This document shows, in pieces, positions 24,001-38,100 of a stretch of 64,000 nt of DNA. How positions within the stretch are numbered: the first letter of the stretch is position 1; every line of letters starts with the position of its first letter. The stretch is from Euonymus europaeus (lineage: Eukaryota; Streptophyta; Magnoliopsida; Celastrales; Celastraceae), in NCBI GenBank assembly GCA_963580455.1, contig OY756970.1, positions 22,010,001 through 22,074,000 on the forward strand. Direction: 5' to 3'. The translations under genes and the position numbers were made by a program. The notes below the pieces were generated by a model, which searched no databases, had not been told where the DNA came from, and saw only the letters and a list, made by a program, of their open reading frames with translations.

Positions 24001-27000
24001 CAATGAAGAAGCGACTCCTTCAAGAATTCCAAGATATAGACACTTATGAAAGTAGATGCTTACAGGCATGGCTCTCATAGCCTTTCCACCAAATCCACCT
24101 CCAACTCTTCTAGTAATAACGCGGACATTATGTTCAGGAATGCCAAGACATTTTGCAATGGTAGAGCCTGCAGATTCAGGGCACTGACTTGAACTGTAAA
24201 CCACCATGCAGTTTTCTTCATCTGGAATTGCAAGGGCAGTTTGATTCTCCATATAGAAATAGTACTGTGACCCAATGCTCATCTGTGTGTCAAAATTTGA
24301 AAGAACTTAAATCATAAACATATCACTCTAACATACCAGGCTTATGCATGAGAAGTAAAAATCTAGGCTTTTCTAAGGAGAGGATTCTCTTTTCTGAGGT
24401 GAAGTGGGTTGTGGGGCGGTTTGAACCATATGATATTCACCTTGGCAGAGTTTATCTTGTAGTCAGCTTCAGCCATCCCTTTTGATAAATCTCCAACCTG
24501 CTTGGGATAAATAAAGGGCAGAACCTCAAAAAAACTAGATCTCTTAACAGCATCCTCCACGGATAAGATGGGCGGTTCTAAATCTTCTGTATCATAATGA
24601 ACCACTGCAAGTTTTGCAGCCATATCTGCATGTTTCTGTGTATTTGCAACCTAGAAAAGCCATTTTTAGTGTAGGTTAGAAAAATATCTCCGTGAAGCAA
24701 TCAAATGAAAATCATGCAATTGTTATGTTAATTGATGTACACATCCTTAAATCTGGTGACCAGATAATGCTAACAAGAATTATGGATCCTGGAATTACCA
24801 CAAAGCCAACAGGCTGTCCAGCGCACTGAGTAAGCTCATCTGCAAATAGAGCTTCTTTACCAAAAATGGATTGAGAACCAATGTTCTCCCCGCCTTTCGG
24901 AATGTCTTTGAAAGTAATTAATCCAATGACTCCATCCGGTGTTGATTTACGCTCAAACTCTATATCTTTTACCCGCGCCAAAGGCTTCGTGCTATAAATG
25001 AAAGTTCCATAGAGGCAATTATTAGGAGCGGGGATGTCATCCACATAAACAGCCTCACCTACATAAATTGTTCAGATAAGCAACACAAATTGTGCAAATA
25101 CTGGGAAACCGTTGAAATAATATAAGGTAAATATTTGGCTGAAATTCAAGGAGAACGCAATGAGTGCGCTGATCTCAATCCTCAATGTGGGAGCCTTCTG
25201 CATGGGTGTTGTTTACCAAACAGCTATAGCCTTAGAATTTTTTCCAGGGAACTAAACTCCTTATCATTACCTTAGCTTAAAACAAACAGAGAAAGGTCTG
25301 GAAAAGCATTCTTTAAACTTGCCGATAAAGCAACACATGCCTGTGAGTTTTGCTGGTACTTATATAGCTGGTGAAGCAAGAGCTAATTATACAAACCTGA
25401 TGCTTGGATGGCAGCTCCAGATTTCGTTATCGGCTCACCTACAGGTCGATACTCTTCACTGATTTCAAGCACCTGCTTTGAGGATGATAGCAAAGTTTGG
25501 GGTTCCACAAGATCAACCTGACTATTACTCTGAGTTACTTTGGAATCCTCAAAGATGGAAATAGTATCACATCCATCCAACAAACAACTTGAGACGTTAG
25601 TAATGGTGTCTGTTAAGGGGCCAAGGAAGTCAAAAAGAAAACCAATGGCAAGGCTTGACCTATACGCAGGACTCGAGGTGCCATATTCAGGCACCACAGT
25701 AGCATGCACTAACTGTAAAGCTTCATATAGAACACCAACACTCAAAGTTTTCCCAGTTAAATACTCCTCAACCTTTCTAGCTCTTATTGCGTGTCTCGTC
25801 CCATAAGCACCAAAGGCCAACTGACAGTTGATCAACGTAGTTCCAACAGAAGATTTAGAACGAGACACTTCAGCAAGGAAAGCAGCATTTAAATAAGATA
25901 ATGCATTACCTAGAGGTCGAGGTGCAGCTCTATAGGTTTCAAATAGCAACCTTTTGTTCATTTCAGATGACGAATTTCTCATCAATGGCCTATTTGAAAC
26001 TGTAACACTTAAAAGTACACTTCCCGAATCCAATGGAGGCCCTCCCAGAAATTCTTCCAGTGTAAGTTTTTCATGCCTTGTACCAGTCTTTATATTGACC
26101 AATGAATCCACAGCAAGAAGAACTGTAGCTAGATCTGAAGGAAAACGCTTCCTTTGTGCCAGCACCAAATTTCCCCCAACACTCGCTGTATTACGAATGA
26201 ATATAGATGCAATCTTCTGCATATGGTTAGCAACTTTTTCGAACACTGTATCACCTTGTGAGTGAAGTTCAGCATTGTTTTCTTCCTTCAAAGCTTCAAT
26301 AGCTTTAGATATAGTCACAGCTGCTCCAATTTCAATCTCATTCTGATGCCTCCGAATCACAGAGAGTTCAGGTATATGTCTAAGATCAACGTATATGTCA
26401 TGAAATTCTATTTCCTTATAATAGCCCTTACCTGTATCACCAACTACTAATTTCATCCGGGTTCCATAGTTTGCTTCAACTGTTTTTAGCAAGCTTTGAA
26501 GCTCATCAACACTGACAGGATTGTACCAACGATATCTTTTGGAATCCAAAGTCATAGCAGATTTCATTTCCCTCATTAAGAACTCTGGGAATGTGACAAT
26601 GTCATCATTTTGATCGTATGCAGTTAGTTTATTTATCTTTACTTCCCTACTGTCTCCCTTCTTCCAAAAAGAGTTCAATCCTAAATCTTCAATATCAACA
26701 TCGGCGGCAAAACTCTTGCAAGCATCTGCAACAGCGCGATACCCTGTACAACGACAAAGATGCCCAACAACGGCCTTTTCAGCTTCAGAAGCTGTCAGCT
26801 TGGAGAATCCTGGAGGAGGATCTGGCCGATTGGTCTTTTCAGCATTAACAACAGCTGAAAAGAGTGAAACACATATCCCAGGTGTACAGAAGCCACATTG
26901 AGAAGCATGAAAACCACTAAATCTTTGGTGAATCGGGTGGAATCCAATTTTGCTATTCCCAAAGCCTTCTGATGTTGTAATTGAGCATCCATTCACACTG

Positions 27001-27743
27001 CAAAGTAGTGTGAGACAAGAAGTCACTGTAAAATCATCAACTCGGTCAAGTATAGGGTCATACTTGGAAAGCAGAACTACACAAGCACCACAACCGCCTG
27101 CAACCATAACTCAGAAAATCATATTTATGAATCATCTACATGATAGTTTGAGGTAGATAAATATTTATGAAAAATGAAGAATGTACCACCGAACCAAACA
27201 GTTATATATGCATATAGCAAAGACAGGCAATTGTTAAGTTAAATTTTACCCCCAATCTGTTCCACTATTTACTTTTCAAATAAGCATAAGAATAATTAGA
27301 CAATCCAGCATACACTACCAAATAGGATAAGAGATGCACAGCTGAAGGACAGTATCAAAGAGAAATAAGGCAAGGAAGATGAAAATCCAGACAACCACTT
27401 ACGCTATATAAGAAAGGGAATCGCAATACCTTTACCTTCCATATTCAAGCATTAGACTGATACTAGAAAACGAACAAAACCCATTAAACGAAGAGTAACC
27501 CAGATTCAAATCCCTGCAGTTCTCATTTATTAAGTTTGTACTAACATACATACATATGGGCATGTTGTATAGAGCGCGAGAGAGATTACCTTCCCCACAG
27601 CCTAGCTTGACACTCTTGATACGAGTCTGGAAACGCAAGAACTCAAGCAAAGTAGTAGAAGGGTCAACAGAGGCGAGCTCAAACCTCTCTCCATTAACAG
27701 CAAACACCAGACTCCCACCACTTGTTTCCGTCTCCAACTCCAT
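21015..27743 (-). CDS. Aldehyde oxidase, molybdenum-cofactor enzyme (abscisic- or indole-3-acetaldehyde oxidase type)
   Basis: Cytosolic molybdoflavoenzyme oxidising aldehydes such as abscisic or indole-3-acetaldehyde to acids; which one cannot be decided. Ten exons: 27743-27590, 27097-25397, 25058-24799, 24650-24441, 24282-24064, 23679-22714, 22362-22267, 21978-21880, 21571-21382, 21232-21015. They sum to 4113 bases (1370 aa), the usual plant AO length. First 2Fe-2S cluster: LGCGEGGCGACVV with a later Cys in SVNGCS. Second cluster: ASQCGFCTPG and HLCRCTGYR. FAD domain: IRNTASVGGNLVLAQ, the AO form. Moco domain: RRVGGGFGGKA, SAMRAPGEVQGSF, GQGLWTKVKQM, GGFTAGSTTSEAS, and the catalytic glutamate in ASGEPPLLLA near the end. 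Start chosen at MELETETSG, the first ATG before the family N terminus. All introns are GT-AG and phases agree. No break seen. Confidence 0.96.
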
Positions 27744-29165
27744 TTCTGCGAGTCACTGGAACCGAGTGATAACCGCCATTCTCAACGCATCCCTTAATAA
27801 AATAAACAAAAGAGTCCAAAAGCAAGAACCAAAGAATGATTCGCAAAATGATGTCACAATCAATTGCAGTTCTCTGACTCGTCCTTTTAATTTGATGATT
27901 AATAATATTAATCGAAAAAGGTAATTTTGTGAAGAGTGAAGCGGATATCACTTTCAGGCAAAAGAGCGTGCTTTACGTTCATGAACCACCTTGTAGTCAA
28001 TGAGTTGACCACCTTTCGCAACCATAAAGGATGCGAAGAGAAAAATCTCAACACAAAACCCTATTATTATGGATTATTAGTGCTCCGCACGTATTGACAC
28101 TATACATAATTGGCTAAACATTACATTGCTTCCAACCTAAATGATTTACTCGTAACATTATACTTCTGTATTTATTATGATGATGATCATCCTGAATCTC
28201 ACGTCACCTCTGGGCAAGATATTTTCATTAGAGTACGGGTAAAAGCATAAAACTACATTTTTATAAATCCATCTTCATCTTGTCGAATAAACTTCCTTTT
28301 ATTAGAAGCAGAATACTTAGCTCTAAGACACTTTAGTAGTCCACGAGCTATATTAGCAACATAGGTACGACATAAAAAAGATCAATTTACATCGACTTTA
28401 CAGGATTATGTTGAACATATATATATATTCGAGTGTATTAGGTACGAGCAGGCCATTTTAGTACAAGACGTTTTGTAGCGACCAAATCCTTTGTCAACTA
28501 CATTTGATTTTACAAAAAAATACAACATCTTCAAAGCAGAAAATGACATTCATAAGCACGTCTCACATTCTTTTCCAAAATATAATCTCAAATTTTGAAA
28601 TTATAAAATTAAATAAGAAAATCCATCACACACACACACACGCAGATACATTATACATATAACTCGTGACGAACCTGGGGAATTATAAAAACCTCACAAA
28701 CATCGGCTTTCGGCCTTGGGCATATGGCTTATAGATAGATATGGGTAATATACATTCAAGTCCCCTTTTGTTGCATATGACACCCTTAAAAGAGATAGAT
28801 TCACCATCTACTAGTGTTTATGCAACCGTACCAAACTTCAGGGGGGGTCTGGCACCATATTTTCCAATATATAAGGACAAACATCAAAAGGATACAAATT
28901 CTTCCCAGATCATTGAACAGATGGTCAGAGGATCAGATAACAGACTGCCTGTGAAGCATGATACAGTATGTATGTATATATACGCCCATCCAAACCGGAT
29001 CTCACCTTTCTTGCACAATCTTTTTAGCAAAATAACAAACATGAGCCGTCATAAACACCACTGCACATCCAGGTGCCGCATTGAGGTAGGAGACAGCACC
29101 GGGAATTTTGTTGGGACAAAATTTGAGAATTCAATCCTATCATGAAAATCCAAAAAGCTTTGAGC
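27744..29165. other. Promoter side of aldehyde oxidase and 3' flank of GCP6
   Basis: No supported gene. Contains the region upstream of the aldehyde oxidase start and, near 29000-29165, the presumed 3' UTR of GCP6. A (CA)n run lies at about 28627-28640. Confidence 0.5.
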
Positions 29166-32100
29166 TTACATGTGAAAGCTGATTTCATTACCAAGGTCAG
29201 AGTAGTACTCATTGTAGTTGAGATATCCCCAGAAATGGGAAAGCCCAAACAGCCCAGCATGCTTGGGTGACTTGCGATGACATAAATGCAATTCTCTTAA
29301 ATTTTTTTCGAACTTTTGCTTTATGGCAAGCACCTGGAAAACAAGTGCAAACATGATCACAGTTAGCTGGTCTCTTATTTACAGATTTCAACAGAAGATT
29401 TTGAAAGTATATTGTAATTAATTTGAAATCGACACCAAAGTCTAAACATTAGAAAACAAATTGATATCATTCTTGTAAATTGCATACAGTAGATGGGATT
29501 TTTTGAGGACTTTATTGACTGAATTGTACGCAACAAACTAAATAAAGAAGTGAGAATTACCTGGGATACATAGACTCTAGAAAGTTCACCCCGCAAATCT
29601 CCCTGTCCAAAGCCCCTGGAAAGACAAGACCTGAAGTCTAATGCACATTGCAAAATGCTTGCAATGTTCCTGGCTACAGACTGTGTTTCGTCCGAGAGAA
29701 AACATCTGCCAAGGGTTTGCTTCCAACTAATCAAACAATAATCTGGCAAAGTAAATAACTAAAGGCGGCGAAATGTGATTGTGATAATTTGATATGAATT
29801 TACCCTATTTTCATCACCATTCCGATCTTTCAAATATAAGAGAAATAATTTTGATCCACATAGAAGTAAACATCTGCCAAGGGTTTGCTTCTAACTAATC
29901 AAACAATAATATGGCGAAGTAAATAACTAAAGAAGGCGAAGTGTGATTGCGATAATTTGATATGAATTTACACTGTTTTCATCACCATTCCGGTCTTTCA
30001 CATATAAGAGCTATAATTTTGATCCACATAGAAGTAATATAGATGTATGGTGAGGGTAAAAGGCATTTTCTCTGGTCCTTCAGTGAAATAAATATTTGAA
30101 TATCATACCATTATATAAGACACAAGATGTTAGCTGTTAACTTATACGATGCCTACTAGAAGTCTAGAACAAATGATACTTAACAAGATTTTAGATCCCA
30201 AACTAAACATCAAGCTCCATCCCTATAATGACAACAGCAGGGGACCTTTTTATTTTACGAGAGTTGGGCGGGCGGAGATTATGCAAAATGCAGCCAATTT
30301 TGTATCACGAGAAAAGGACAGCTAAGACCTACAATCATTTGCAATTGTTCTCCGCTTTTCAGAAAATCTCCGTCTAACTTAAAAACAGAAGCCCACCTAA
30401 AGTCAATCCCAAAATACCATGCAAAAAAACTTTCACCAGATAAGTATTGGAGGACCAAATATCAATTGCCGAGCCAATCAGACTACATTGATTTTGTGCG
30501 TCAGGAAAAGGGTCAGCACTCAGCAGTTAAAAGAAAAGGCAATGCTTCTTCAGAATGAATATTTTACACAATTTTCACCATAAGTGCTCTTGCAAATGAC
30601 ACCACAATACCTCACAGAAGAACAATATCTTACATGTGTAGAGAATCAGTTAGATATTCCATATGCAGTGACTCAATGTCCATCATATCTTTGACCTACA
30701 AAACTCCACAAGCAAGTTCAGAATCAGGGATTGACAGTAAAAGAAACACCTAGAATATAGGTATTGATGTGTGTGCTCGAGTGTGTGTGCGTGGGCACTC
30801 AAAAAGACATCTACAGAAATATCATAACATATAAATCAACTTCTCAAATTGTTTTGCACTATCAGAAAAAATCAGAAGAATTCTTCATGAACTTCTACTC
30901 CAGCTCTAAACTTAACCACTACAAAAGTCTGTATTCATTATCACAATAATAATCATTTGCTCTCAAAGGTCTTTCACTTAAGTTAATGGGGCCAAGTTCT
31001 GGAAAATTCAGTCAAACTGAGTTTTTTTCCTTTCCCCTAATTCAAATAACGTATTGTTTTCCTGGAAAGTTTTTTTTAAACTCCACGTAACCATCGAAGT
31101 CTAATAATCATCATACAGATATATCTCACATCATTTGATGGAAAGTAATGCATTTGCTAATAGAGTAAGAGTGGAACTGAATCACGTTATAGGCAACAAA
31201 GTTCAGCTGATAATTAAACAATAACATCGACTTGTTTTTAAAAATTTACATACCACAGAATCATTCTCTTCAAACAGAGTAAATTTAAAGAAAAAAAATA
31301 AGCAGCAAAAAAATAGTTAACTCGAACCTTATGCTTAAGTGAGTGAAGAAACCTGCACCACGATACATGTGATAATTGTGACTGCACATATTGCTGTAAT
31401 GTTGATACAAAATGATTGACCTGGTGCCTGTTAAAGAATGGATAATCTAAGTTGTTCCCAGAAGTACATCTTTATGCAAACATGTGAACAAAATTAAATC
31501 TCTAGGTGGGCTATAAAAAGTGCTTCCTGCAGAAGTTCATTGCATTCCCTTAAAGGAGCAATATCTTGAATAACATGAAAATGTTACTTTTCACTTTACT
31601 ATTTCAAAGCATTTTTTCTGTGTATAAATATAACCTGCAAACCTTGTCTAAGTAATCATCAAATAAAACCAAAAGCAGATAGAATGCAAAATAAACCACC
31701 AGAGTGGAGAAAGGGTCAGGGAAGGGCAAGGTAATGTAACCTCTCATGCATGAACATTGTATAACAATATGAAAATATGAAGACACAAGAAACTGAAGGA
31801 GAGAGGAAGAATTTTCAAATGTACCTCATCTTTAGCAACATATTAAGTTTGTCCATTTCCAGTCTGCGTTCTGCAGAATGGTGATTCTGCGTTATCAAGT
31901 GCCTCAGATCCTGTAGACAATGTTACATGCCTCATTACAAGCAACTCTCACCGTTTAACAAATAGGAAAACTAAAAAGGAATACAAGGTAACACTGTAAC
32001 AAAGGAAAAAGTTATGAAAGTAGGATACAAGGATAATAAATACTAAAAAGGTACCCTTACTTTCAAACAGCACCACACATCACTCAATGAGAAAACAGCA

Positions 32101-35100
32101 AGCTTCACTTGTATTAGAAAACTGAATATGTCGGCATATATTTTCAATGCACCAGGAGTCAGAATAATACTGACTGGCCAATCCACTCTATAGCCTAAGC
32201 CTAAAAAATCGAAGGAGTGAACTCCTGCCATAATTGAATTGATCAATGTCAGAAAAGAAAAGAAAAGGAAACAAAATTTTGAAACAAAATAGAAGAGCAT
32301 TGTACCAATTGCACCTAGGAATCCTTTCAATAAAAAGACAAAAAAAAACATTAATAAATCGTACCAATTGCTGAAGCCGCAATAGACATTACATCATTTC
32401 CTTTTACGTACACAAATAGCCTATTTTTATTATGGTCTTGCTCACATGAGGATTTCTGAATCGCCAACTCAAGAAGCCCCTGAATTTCAGAAACTCTCTG
32501 ATCAGCCTCAGCGACGCACCATTTCTGCAATTCAATGCAACAAAACAAACAGGCTTATGCAATGCACATGAACCAAATAATTTGGTTATTTGGAAAGTAT
32601 AATGTACTGAAGAAGCTCTTAGACCAAAATACATGATGCCAAAGAGACATTATAAACAGATCTGCCCAGTCTGCGAACTCCATAAAATGATATCGCCTCA
32701 ATGCCGACAAATGCTCTTGTAAATCAAACCCTTCTTCAAGCAATTTGATCGTTAGCCTGCTGACATAATTATATCTTGAGTTGTTAAGGAAAAGCCTAAA
32801 TGTGCATGAAGGACTGCTCTAACAGCACCTTTTGAGCTTAACATATCTCTGAGGAAGAATCTACAAGTGTCAATGAATAACATGAGTGGAAACAGGAAAA
32901 TGAGAGAGAAGAATCTCAGTTCAAGTTCACGTTACAATTCTCGAACACAAATGCAAGTTAGAATCTACAAATCAAAAGGAATGACCAAGGGCTGAGATTT
33001 GGTGGAGAAACCCACATCTAAATCCCTAGCCTCCCTCATAGAAGTCAAGTTCCAAATAGTACTGCACTAGTCTAACACTGTCACTTCCAGAGTATCTTTA
33101 CTCTTTGACATCACAAATAAAGCAAGAAATCGATATTTCAAAGGAATCTGACAAACCAACCAAAATATCATCCCTCTTGTAACAGGTTTTTTACTTAGAG
33201 CCTTCAATCCACACTTCTAAATATATACAAGTAGACTTCTTGATTATAGCGCCACTCCTTTTGAGGATTGCAGCTCTATAACACGAGTGACCTCAACTTT
33301 CAACACTGCATACATCTTACATAGCCAATATTATAGACCACATCTGGGGAAATCTAGCCACAGATGCAGTACGTCCATATTTTTCTGAATTTCTGATCAA
33401 ATAGCCAGCTTTCTGCATTTATGGTACTAACAGGGATTAATAAAAGGCCAGAAACAGGCACTAGCACATGTAATATGTCCAATGACATCTATATAAAAGA
33501 AAATTTTCTTGATGGTCTGATTGGCTCTAACAAAGAAGATAAAAATAAGAGCAAGAAAAAAAACTTTAAAGGGGAAAAAACAAGACACGAAACTAGTACT
33601 GCCTACACCCATTTTTATCTATGTCTGTGACTATGTTTATGTAGCTATGCAAACACAAAAACAATAGGAATGCTGAATATGCACGAACTGAAATATGTTT
33701 ATTCATGCACAAGGATACTGAAGCAAGATTTCCTGTAGCAGGCATTTGTCAACTATAAAATCAAGAGGTATCTCAAAAGTTTGCGACAAACTTTCCCTGA
33801 CATCTTCAAATGTCTGATCATCATCATTAACAAAACTACCAAGCAAACTCTCCCAACTTCTCCCTCCAGAAGCATTTTTACAAACAACTTCATCAATACC
33901 ATTTGCCTTCAAGGATGAATAAATAGAAGAGATATCAATATTAGCAGACACTTCTTGTCCACCATTACCTACTTCAACAAGGCAGTCATTCTTGCTGTTG
34001 GAATATAACAGAAGCTCTGATCCAAATTGAAGACTGGAACTGGAAGCCAACTTGTTATTGCACGCTCTGCAAGGATCTTTGACAGATGAGAAGTCAAAGC
34101 AAGGCAGGGATTGCCCATATTCTAAGTCGCATCTCTCTCCAAGCTCACCTGTCTGGTTAAACAACTCCTTTCTTGACAACATTGGATTCATACTGAGTGG
34201 ATTGTTACACTTATTAAGCTTCCAAAATTTCAATGTGAATAAATCAGATACATAGATTTTATTTACAGGTTGAATCCCAACAAAGGAATCTTCTGATAAA
34301 GCATTGTTGGTGGCAAGGACTTTTCCAATATGTTGCTCATCTTCATTTAACACATCCATAATTGTTTTGTTCACCCGTGCAGCAGTGTCATTTGGAAGCG
34401 AACTTGGATCATCTCTATGATCTTCATCAAACAAGAAAAGGATTTCTCAGATGGTTGCCAAGGGTCCAGCTTTTATAATGTATAGAGCATTTGTACATAA
34501 TTTACCAATTACAAGATTTATGTGACCGGCATGACTCACCAAACTCGAGAGGCACAGATACGTGACTAAGGAGCGTTCCCCTGCAATGAAAATCCATAGA
34601 ATGGCCATCATGTGCATATGCACTTTTGTGTCTCTCAATCAAATTGTTTTCCACACGATGTGGAGCATTACATTGAAGAGGTTTCTGTGCCAAAAAATTA
34701 GCAGGGCTACTGATAGAGAACCTTAAGGCAGAGAAATATTTTTGTTCATGCCCATCAAAACTATCAGGAAGTTCAGTCAGCACCTCAGAGTCACTTAATG
34801 ATGAGCATTCAGACAAGTCAGACGTATCCACCCGATGCGTAGATTCACCTTTTGCACTAGAGTCATCAGAATCCACATCACCAATTGTTCTGTATCAGAA
34901 AAATCATTTCTTTTTGAATGAAAATGGAAAGAAGAAAAGATTTAAAATCACAAAGGATCAAGGAGGAAATAATAAATTCATCCTCAAGAAAGATTCAAAT
35001 GTATCAAGAGTGACAAAATTCCTCCTAATTCAAAAATAAAAGGAATTATGCACCTTTTCAAACCATCACAGTAGACTTAATTCAACATGCACATGGGAAA

Positions 35101-38100
35101 AACATGCATACATATAAAGAGAGACACATGCATATTCAAGAACAGAGACATTTGAGTGCACTGCATTAGCTATGGAAGAAACTGCCAACCTTAAATCCAG
35201 CTTGAATGAAACTGCATCACTTGCATTTGTGGCACCAATATCTGATAAAATTGGAACAGCGCCATGCAGATGCCGAACGACCTGGATAATGAAAACTTTA
35301 CTTGCTACAAACCAAGTAGTACGAAAAACGAAGGACAAATAATATTTACTCACTGACGAATTAAACAGTGCTGCAAATGTTATTCAACTTTTCCAAACTC
35401 CTACGAAACCAATAGAGCACTATGAACACAACACACATTTTTGCAGTGATTCCACCTATGCCAGTACCCACATTTAGAATAAAATGGCATGAGACTGAAA
35501 AAGTTCTAAAGAGAGGATCAGAAATCTGCAATGCTAAGTTTTGCCAGTCTGTTGTTTATTTTCAAACTTAAGAAAAAAATAACAGGATTGTTTGCTGGTG
35601 TTAACTCATAAGAAACTGTTCAATGAAGCTGAAGTGACAAACAACAGTAACTGGACATGTATAGAGCAAGCACTCACTACCACAGGTAAGAACATCCAAA
35701 ATTTTCAGTGTCTAAATCCATTATTACCCAAAACGCAAAATATGTTAATCAATCTATAAAGCATTCATAATCATGCCTGGCATTATAATTGAACATGGTC
35801 CTATGGATCCTTTTATTACAGGTTACAGAAAATTATGTGAAAATCTGCAATATTTCATGGAAAAAAAGATGACACATATACTTTTAAAATAATCATACAC
35901 AGGAAGGTCATAGTTCTAAATACAGTTCAACGAAGGCACAATGGCACAACCATCAATAGTATATGGACTGTAGAGACGCAAAATGAATGTCAAACAAGGA
36001 GAAGTTTAAACAGCAGCACATGAACAACGAAACAAGGTAAAGAAAGTAAAGTAATAAAAAGTTGTACGGCATGTTTCTAAACAACAAACATTTTATAGTA
36101 ACGGGCAGAAGGCAATCAAACAGACAACGATATTGGCATTACCTGATGATATCTAAATTCTAACTTTGTCCAAAGATTTTCAAGCTTTTCCTGCATCTTT
36201 CTATAATAAATGTTTCTTGCGATTTCCATGGCTTCTAAACTTTTTTTGCTGAAAATCATTGGAGATGCATAAAAGGAATCGTTTCCTGAAAATCCACTAC
36301 AACAGGGAAGAAAATCCTGATACATATGGGCCCCAGGAGCTTTGTAATAACAAAATTCAAGCAATTTCATCAGTACTTGAAGCTGTTGACCAGCCCTGAA
36401 AATTGGAACCAGGAAGTCATTGAGAAAACAGGGAACAGCAACTCCATTGCGCTCCTGAAGAAAACAGCCCAAATCATATTACAAGAATCAAAATCACTTC
36501 CAAATAACATCATATGTGGAGTGTTTCTGAATGAAAAAATTACCTGAGTGCTTGCCAATGAGAAGTCAATGGAATTTCCAGATTCAATACATGAATGAGA
36601 CAGTGGTTTCTCAACATATTCCACAATAAATTCCTTATACGGATCAATGATCTCAGCTTTGAATATCCACGATCTAATAAATCCACAATAGGGTTCACAT
36701 GACCGAAGAAAAAGAAACTTGAGTAGAGTACAGTGAGCAGGATCAGCAACCTGCATTCATATGGAAACTTTGTATACACCACAAAAAGAAATTGATAGAA
36801 AAAGGAAAATTCAAGAAATAGATTATTAATAGATGCTGATGTTAAAAAGTAAGTGCAATAATTTACTAGACTTAAGAAAGGAGTGTATGACTCAGATGTC
36901 AAACGAGGATGAAATCCAACAATTAGTAGCCACAGCGGATATCCTTTTGCAGAGATGATTTTACAAATTTAACCAGTTCAAGTACCTAACTCTAATTGCA
37001 AGTTGCAACTGTATACTTCAGTGAACTGTCTAAATTAAACTCTACCAGGAATTTTTTTTGATAATTTGGAAGAGCTGATAATTAAAACAGGGGAATGAAT
37101 AACTTTGTCAAAAAAAATTACGAAATAAAGGATCAGGAACCAAAAGAGGTGTATAATCAATCCGTGCGTGAAGTAGACATTGTAGAAAGAGGAGAAAGAA
37201 ATAGAATTGCACCCACCTGTAGTAGTGTATACAAATAAGTAAGCAGATCTCCACCCCTGAAAAAGTTACAAAATTCCACAATTGCACTTGCGTTTATATC
37301 TTCAAAAGACGATGATAAGAAGCAAAGAGAGAGCTTATGCAAGTTACATAAACTTCCGAGAGCTTCAATCTGAGTCCTCAATTCTTTTGTATGCAAGTAT
37401 AACTCCAGCAGAGTTATCTCAGGATGCACTACACTACTAAGGCATCCTGTGCCAGAAGTTGCATGCAAGGGAACATCAGCTTTCATTGATGAGCGCCTCA
37501 ATTCCACTGATGCATTCAATGTGTCCAGTGCACATGTGTAACCTTCCAAAACCTTTCTTACAGCAATGGCAAATGCCTGATTAACAAGACTGTAAGGAGG
37601 GTAGGGGTCCTGCTGTACTTCATTGCCAGAAATTTCATGCCGTTCCCCAACAGAATAAGAATCCAAATCCAACTTCGTAAAATAATCTACAAATCTATAC
37701 AGAAGAAACACTGAGCAAGCTGAGCAGCCTATAGAGTTAAGCATATGCCCCAGAGCAGAAGTGCTTGAAGACCTATTCCATAGACTTGGAATTTGATGGA
37801 AGGTCCGATCAGCTGGGTCAAAACAGAATGCAGCAGAGAGTTTCTGAATGCTTATTAGGGCTGCTTGTACCCCTTGTAATGCATTCAGTGCCAACCTCAC
37901 CATACTGGCCTCCTGCAGGAAATGACGTGAGAGGAATGAAAACACATAACTGAATCGTGGAGGACACTAGACTATGCTTGAACTGAGAAGTAAAATTAAC
38001 TAAGTTAATTGCCCTGTTATTTGTTTTCACTATTCATTCCTATCTAGAGTCATACTTTCCGAACTCCTATTGAATCCATAGTCTTTCTTGCCACTTCGAG

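Noticed and set aside
28620..28645. (CA)n tract as a regulatory site
   Set aside because: A plain short microsatellite with nothing to suggest function.
33427..33630. Frames on both strands within GCP6 intron 7
   Set aside because: Intron sequence of simple composition. The exon 7 to exon 8 junction (33719 to 32774) keeps frame without it.
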